Positions 4,502 through 6,396 of a DNA stretch of 6,396 nt are shown here, one piece after another (the first letter of the stretch is position 1; the number at the start of each line of letters is the position of its first letter). Under the pieces are notes generated by a model that saw nothing but the letters and a program-made list of their open reading frames with translations, was not told the origin of the DNA and did not search any database. Where the stretch lies: contig JAESSQ010000079.1 in the NCBI GenBank assembly GCA_016764035.1, positions 1 to 6,396 on the forward strand. The letters are read 5' to 3'. Source of the stretch: Gammaproteobacteria bacterium (GTDB lineage: Bacteria; Pseudomonadota; Gammaproteobacteria; SZUA-229). The translations under genes and the position numbers were made by a program.

Positions 4502-6396
4502 ATGAACATCGCTGAATATTCAGTTACAAAAAAAGTGACAACGTGGCTTTTGATTATTTTGTTTGTAGCGGGTGGCTTTACTGCATTGCAGGAAATCAGC
4601 CGACTGGAAGACCCTGAGTTCACCATTAAAGAGGCTAAGGTTTTCACCACCTACCCGGGTGCCACGCCACTGGAAGTTGAAAGGGAAGTTACCTACCACA
4701 TCGAAAATGCGGTACAACAACTGCAACAATTAAAACGTGTCGAATCGATATCACAAGATGGTACATCTGAAGTTACCGTTGTCATCAAAGACAAATATAA
4801 AAAAGCCGATTTCCCTAACATCTGGGACGAATTACGCCGCAAGGTCGCCGACGCTCAATCCGAACTACCACCGGGTGCCAACCCTTCTATCGTCTTCGAT
4901 GACTTTGGCGATGTCTTTGGCTTGTTTTACGCCCTTACCGGCGACGGTTACAGCTATCGTGAAATAAAAGATTACGCCGACATCTTAAAAGAGCAGTTAC
5001 TGCTGGTACCGGGGGTGCGTAAAATCACCATCGATGGCGAGCAAAAAGAAGTTGTTTACCTGGAAGTATCCCGCACCAACATGGCAAAACTGGGTATCTC
5101 GAACAGGCAGTTCAGTGACGTATTAAAATCACAAAATTTAGTTTCTAATTCCGGTAACGTCCGGGTCGCGGATGAATACATCCGCATCAATCCCACCGGT
5201 CAACTCATCTCGGTTCAGGAGATAGGCGAACTATTAATCAGTGGCAATAGCGATACGCTGATTAAGATTAAGGACATTGCCACAGTGCGACGCGCCTATG
5301 AAGAAGTACCTGCAAAATATAATTTCTATAACGGTCAACCCGCATTAAATGTCGGTATCTCAATCCTGCCTGGTGAAAACGTAGTCGCCGTTGGTGCGCG
5401 CCTGGATCAACGTTTAGCAGAATTACAAACCGTGACACCTATTGGCATGCATTTAAATGCCATCTATGACCAACCAGGTATTGTCGATGTATCGGTTAGT
5501 GGTTTTATCATCAATGTTGTGTTGGCACTGGTCATCGTTATCATCGTACTGCTGTTCTTCATGGGGCTGCGTACCGGTCTAATTATCGGCGCAATCTTAT
5601 TGATCACTGTCTCCGGCACCGTCTGGTTCATGAACGTCATGGCCATCGATTTGCAACGAATTTCTCTTGGTGCACTGATTATAGCGCTCGGTATGCTTGT
5701 GGATAATGCCATCGTCGTCGCTGAAGGTATGCTGGTACGTATCAAACGAGGCGAGGATGGAAAAAAGGCCGCAAGTGAAGTAGTTGGTGCAACGATGTGG
5801 CCACTGCTCGGCGGCACCATCGTCGGTATTCTTGCCTTTGCCGCCATTGGTCTTTCGCAAGACGCAACCGGTGAGTTTGCCAATTCGTTGTTCTGGGTCA
5901 TCCTCATTTCTTTATTGCTATCCTGGTTCACCGCCGTCACCATGACGCCACTGCTATGCGTTCAATTTCTCAAGCCCGATAATAACAGTGACCCCAGCGC
6001 AGACCCATACGGCGGCTTTATCTTTCAAAAATACCGTAAAATTCTAAGCATCGCCATCGATGCAAGGCATATAACGCTGAGCATCGTCATCACTTTATTT
6101 CTGGCTTCGCTATTTGGCTTTACCTATGTCAAACAAAGCTTCTTCCCCGACTCCAACACCCCCATGTTCTTCTTTGACCTATGGAATGTAGAGGGTAGCG
6201 ATATTCGTAAGACGCGGGATGACTTATTAAAAATTGATGACTTTTTACGCAAGCAAGACGGCGTGGTCAGCACCGCCAGTTTTGTCGGCGCTGGCGCCAC
6301 ACGATTCACCCTGGTATATAGTCCAGAATCCCCAAGTACCGCCTATGGACAGATAATTGTTACCGCAAAAGCATTAGACGATGTAACCCGTCTGCA
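4502..6396 (+). CDS. RND efflux pump permease (AcrB/MexB-like superfamily), N-terminal 631 residues
   Basis: An open frame without interruption from the ATG at 4502 to the right edge. About 60% of the usual 1020-1050 residues are present. It encodes a proton-driven inner-membrane pump that works as a trimer with the upstream adaptor and a TolC-type channel. Features in order: TM1 about 13-29; first periplasmic porter/docking loop about 30-330, beginning LEDPEFTIKEAKV with YPGATPLEVE (51-60) and containing ELPPGANPS; TM2 about 334-353; TM3 about 358-378; TM4 about 386-407 with GMLVDNAIVVAEG; TM5 about 433-452; TM6 about 462-486 ending in MTPLLC; TM7 about 523-543; then the start of the second periplasmic loop (FFPDSNTPMFF). 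In TM4, D401 aligns with the essential proton-relay Asp407 of AcrB, while the Asp408 position is N402. The 'DN' form is frequent in RND relatives. The TM10 lysine partner lies outside the window. Drug, metal or solvent specificity is not readable from this part. Confidence 0.95.
   Translation, partial: MNIAEYSVTKKVTTWLLIILFVAGGFTALQEISRLEDPEFTIKEAKVFTTYPGATPLEVEREVTYHIENAVQQLQQLKRVESISQDGTSEVTVVIKDKYKKADFPNIWDELRRKVADAQSELPPGANPSIVFDDFGDVFGLFYALTGDGYSYREIKDYADILKEQLLLVPGVRKITIDGEQKEVVYLEVSRTNMAKLGISNRQFSDVLKSQNLVSNSGNVRVADEYIRINPTGQLISVQEIGELLISGNSDTLIKIKDIATVRRAYEEVPAKYNFYNGQPALNVGISILPGENVVAVGARLDQRLAELQTVTPIGMHLNAIYDQPGIVDVSVSGFIINVVLALVIVIIVLLFFMGLRTGLIIGAILLITVSGTVWFMNVMAIDLQRISLGALIIALGMLVDNAIVVAEGMLVRIKRGEDGKKAASEVVGATMWPLLGGTIVGILAFAAIGLSQDATGEFANSLFWVILISLLLSWFTAVTMTPLLCVQFLKPDNNSDPSADPYGGFIFQKYRKILSIAIDARHITLSIVITLFLASLFGFTYVKQSFFPDSNTPMFFFDLWNVEGSDIRKTRDDLLKIDDFLRKQDGVVSTASFVGAGATRFTLVYSPESPSTAYGQIIVTAKALDDVTRL

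Noticed and set aside
5464..5943. Long minus-strand open frame of 159 codons opposite the RND pump
   Set aside because: The plus strand encodes clear pump membrane helices here. The antisense product is low-complexity (rich in Ser, Thr, Pro, Met), as expected from the reverse of hydrophobic codons.
1..6396. A defence island, mobile element, CRISPR array or biosynthetic cluster
   Set aside because: No transposase, integrase, phage gene, regularly spaced repeats, tRNA target site or biosynthetic enzyme set is visible. All genes belong to common chromosomal families.

Overview
The window looks like ordinary chromosome from a gammaproteobacterium of moderate to low GC content. The evidence is a HemW of the E. 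coli type, a zinc-binding ('C+') ribosomal protein L31, a DUF2288 protein, and a DUF4124 protein, a family common in Gamma- and Betaproteobacteria. An rpmE followed by a secreted staphylococcal-nuclease-family gene is an arrangement I also recall from Pseudomonas. The genus cannot be fixed from the sequence alone. I see no insertion sequence, phage gene, CRISPR array, tRNA or rRNA.

Layout from left to right. Bases 1-686 (+) hold the C-terminal part of hemW, a heme chaperone related to coproporphyrinogen oxidase. Bases 739-1209 (-) encode a small membrane-anchored DUF4124 protein convergent with hemW. The divergent intergenic region 1210-1439 contains three perfect palindromes, including one of 21 bp, and a convincing sigma70 promoter for rpmE. 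Bases 1440-1652 (+) are rpmE, followed by alternative small hairpins and a strong intrinsic terminator at 1693-1730. Bases 1776-2591 (+; alternative start 1758) encode an exported thermonuclease-family protein with an additional C-terminal domain. Bases 2738-3094 (+) encode a DUF2288 protein behind a TATAAT promoter whose spacer carries an inverted repeat. After a 271-base gap with several inverted repeats, an RND multidrug-efflux operon begins: a lipoprotein membrane-fusion subunit (3366-4448) and the inner-membrane RND permease (4502 to the right edge, cut after 631 codons).

Functional links. Only the last two genes form a clear system. The periplasmic adaptor and the RND pump should assemble with a TolC-type outer-membrane channel, but no channel or regulator gene is visible in the window. 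The other genes are mainly single-gene transcription units for housekeeping (heme delivery, ribosome), a secreted or periplasmic nuclease, and two conserved proteins of unknown function.

I found no convincing undescribed multi-gene system. The observations most worth checking are the regulatory palindromes, above all the 21-bp one at 1290-1310, and the inverted repeats in front of the DUF2288 gene and the efflux operon.
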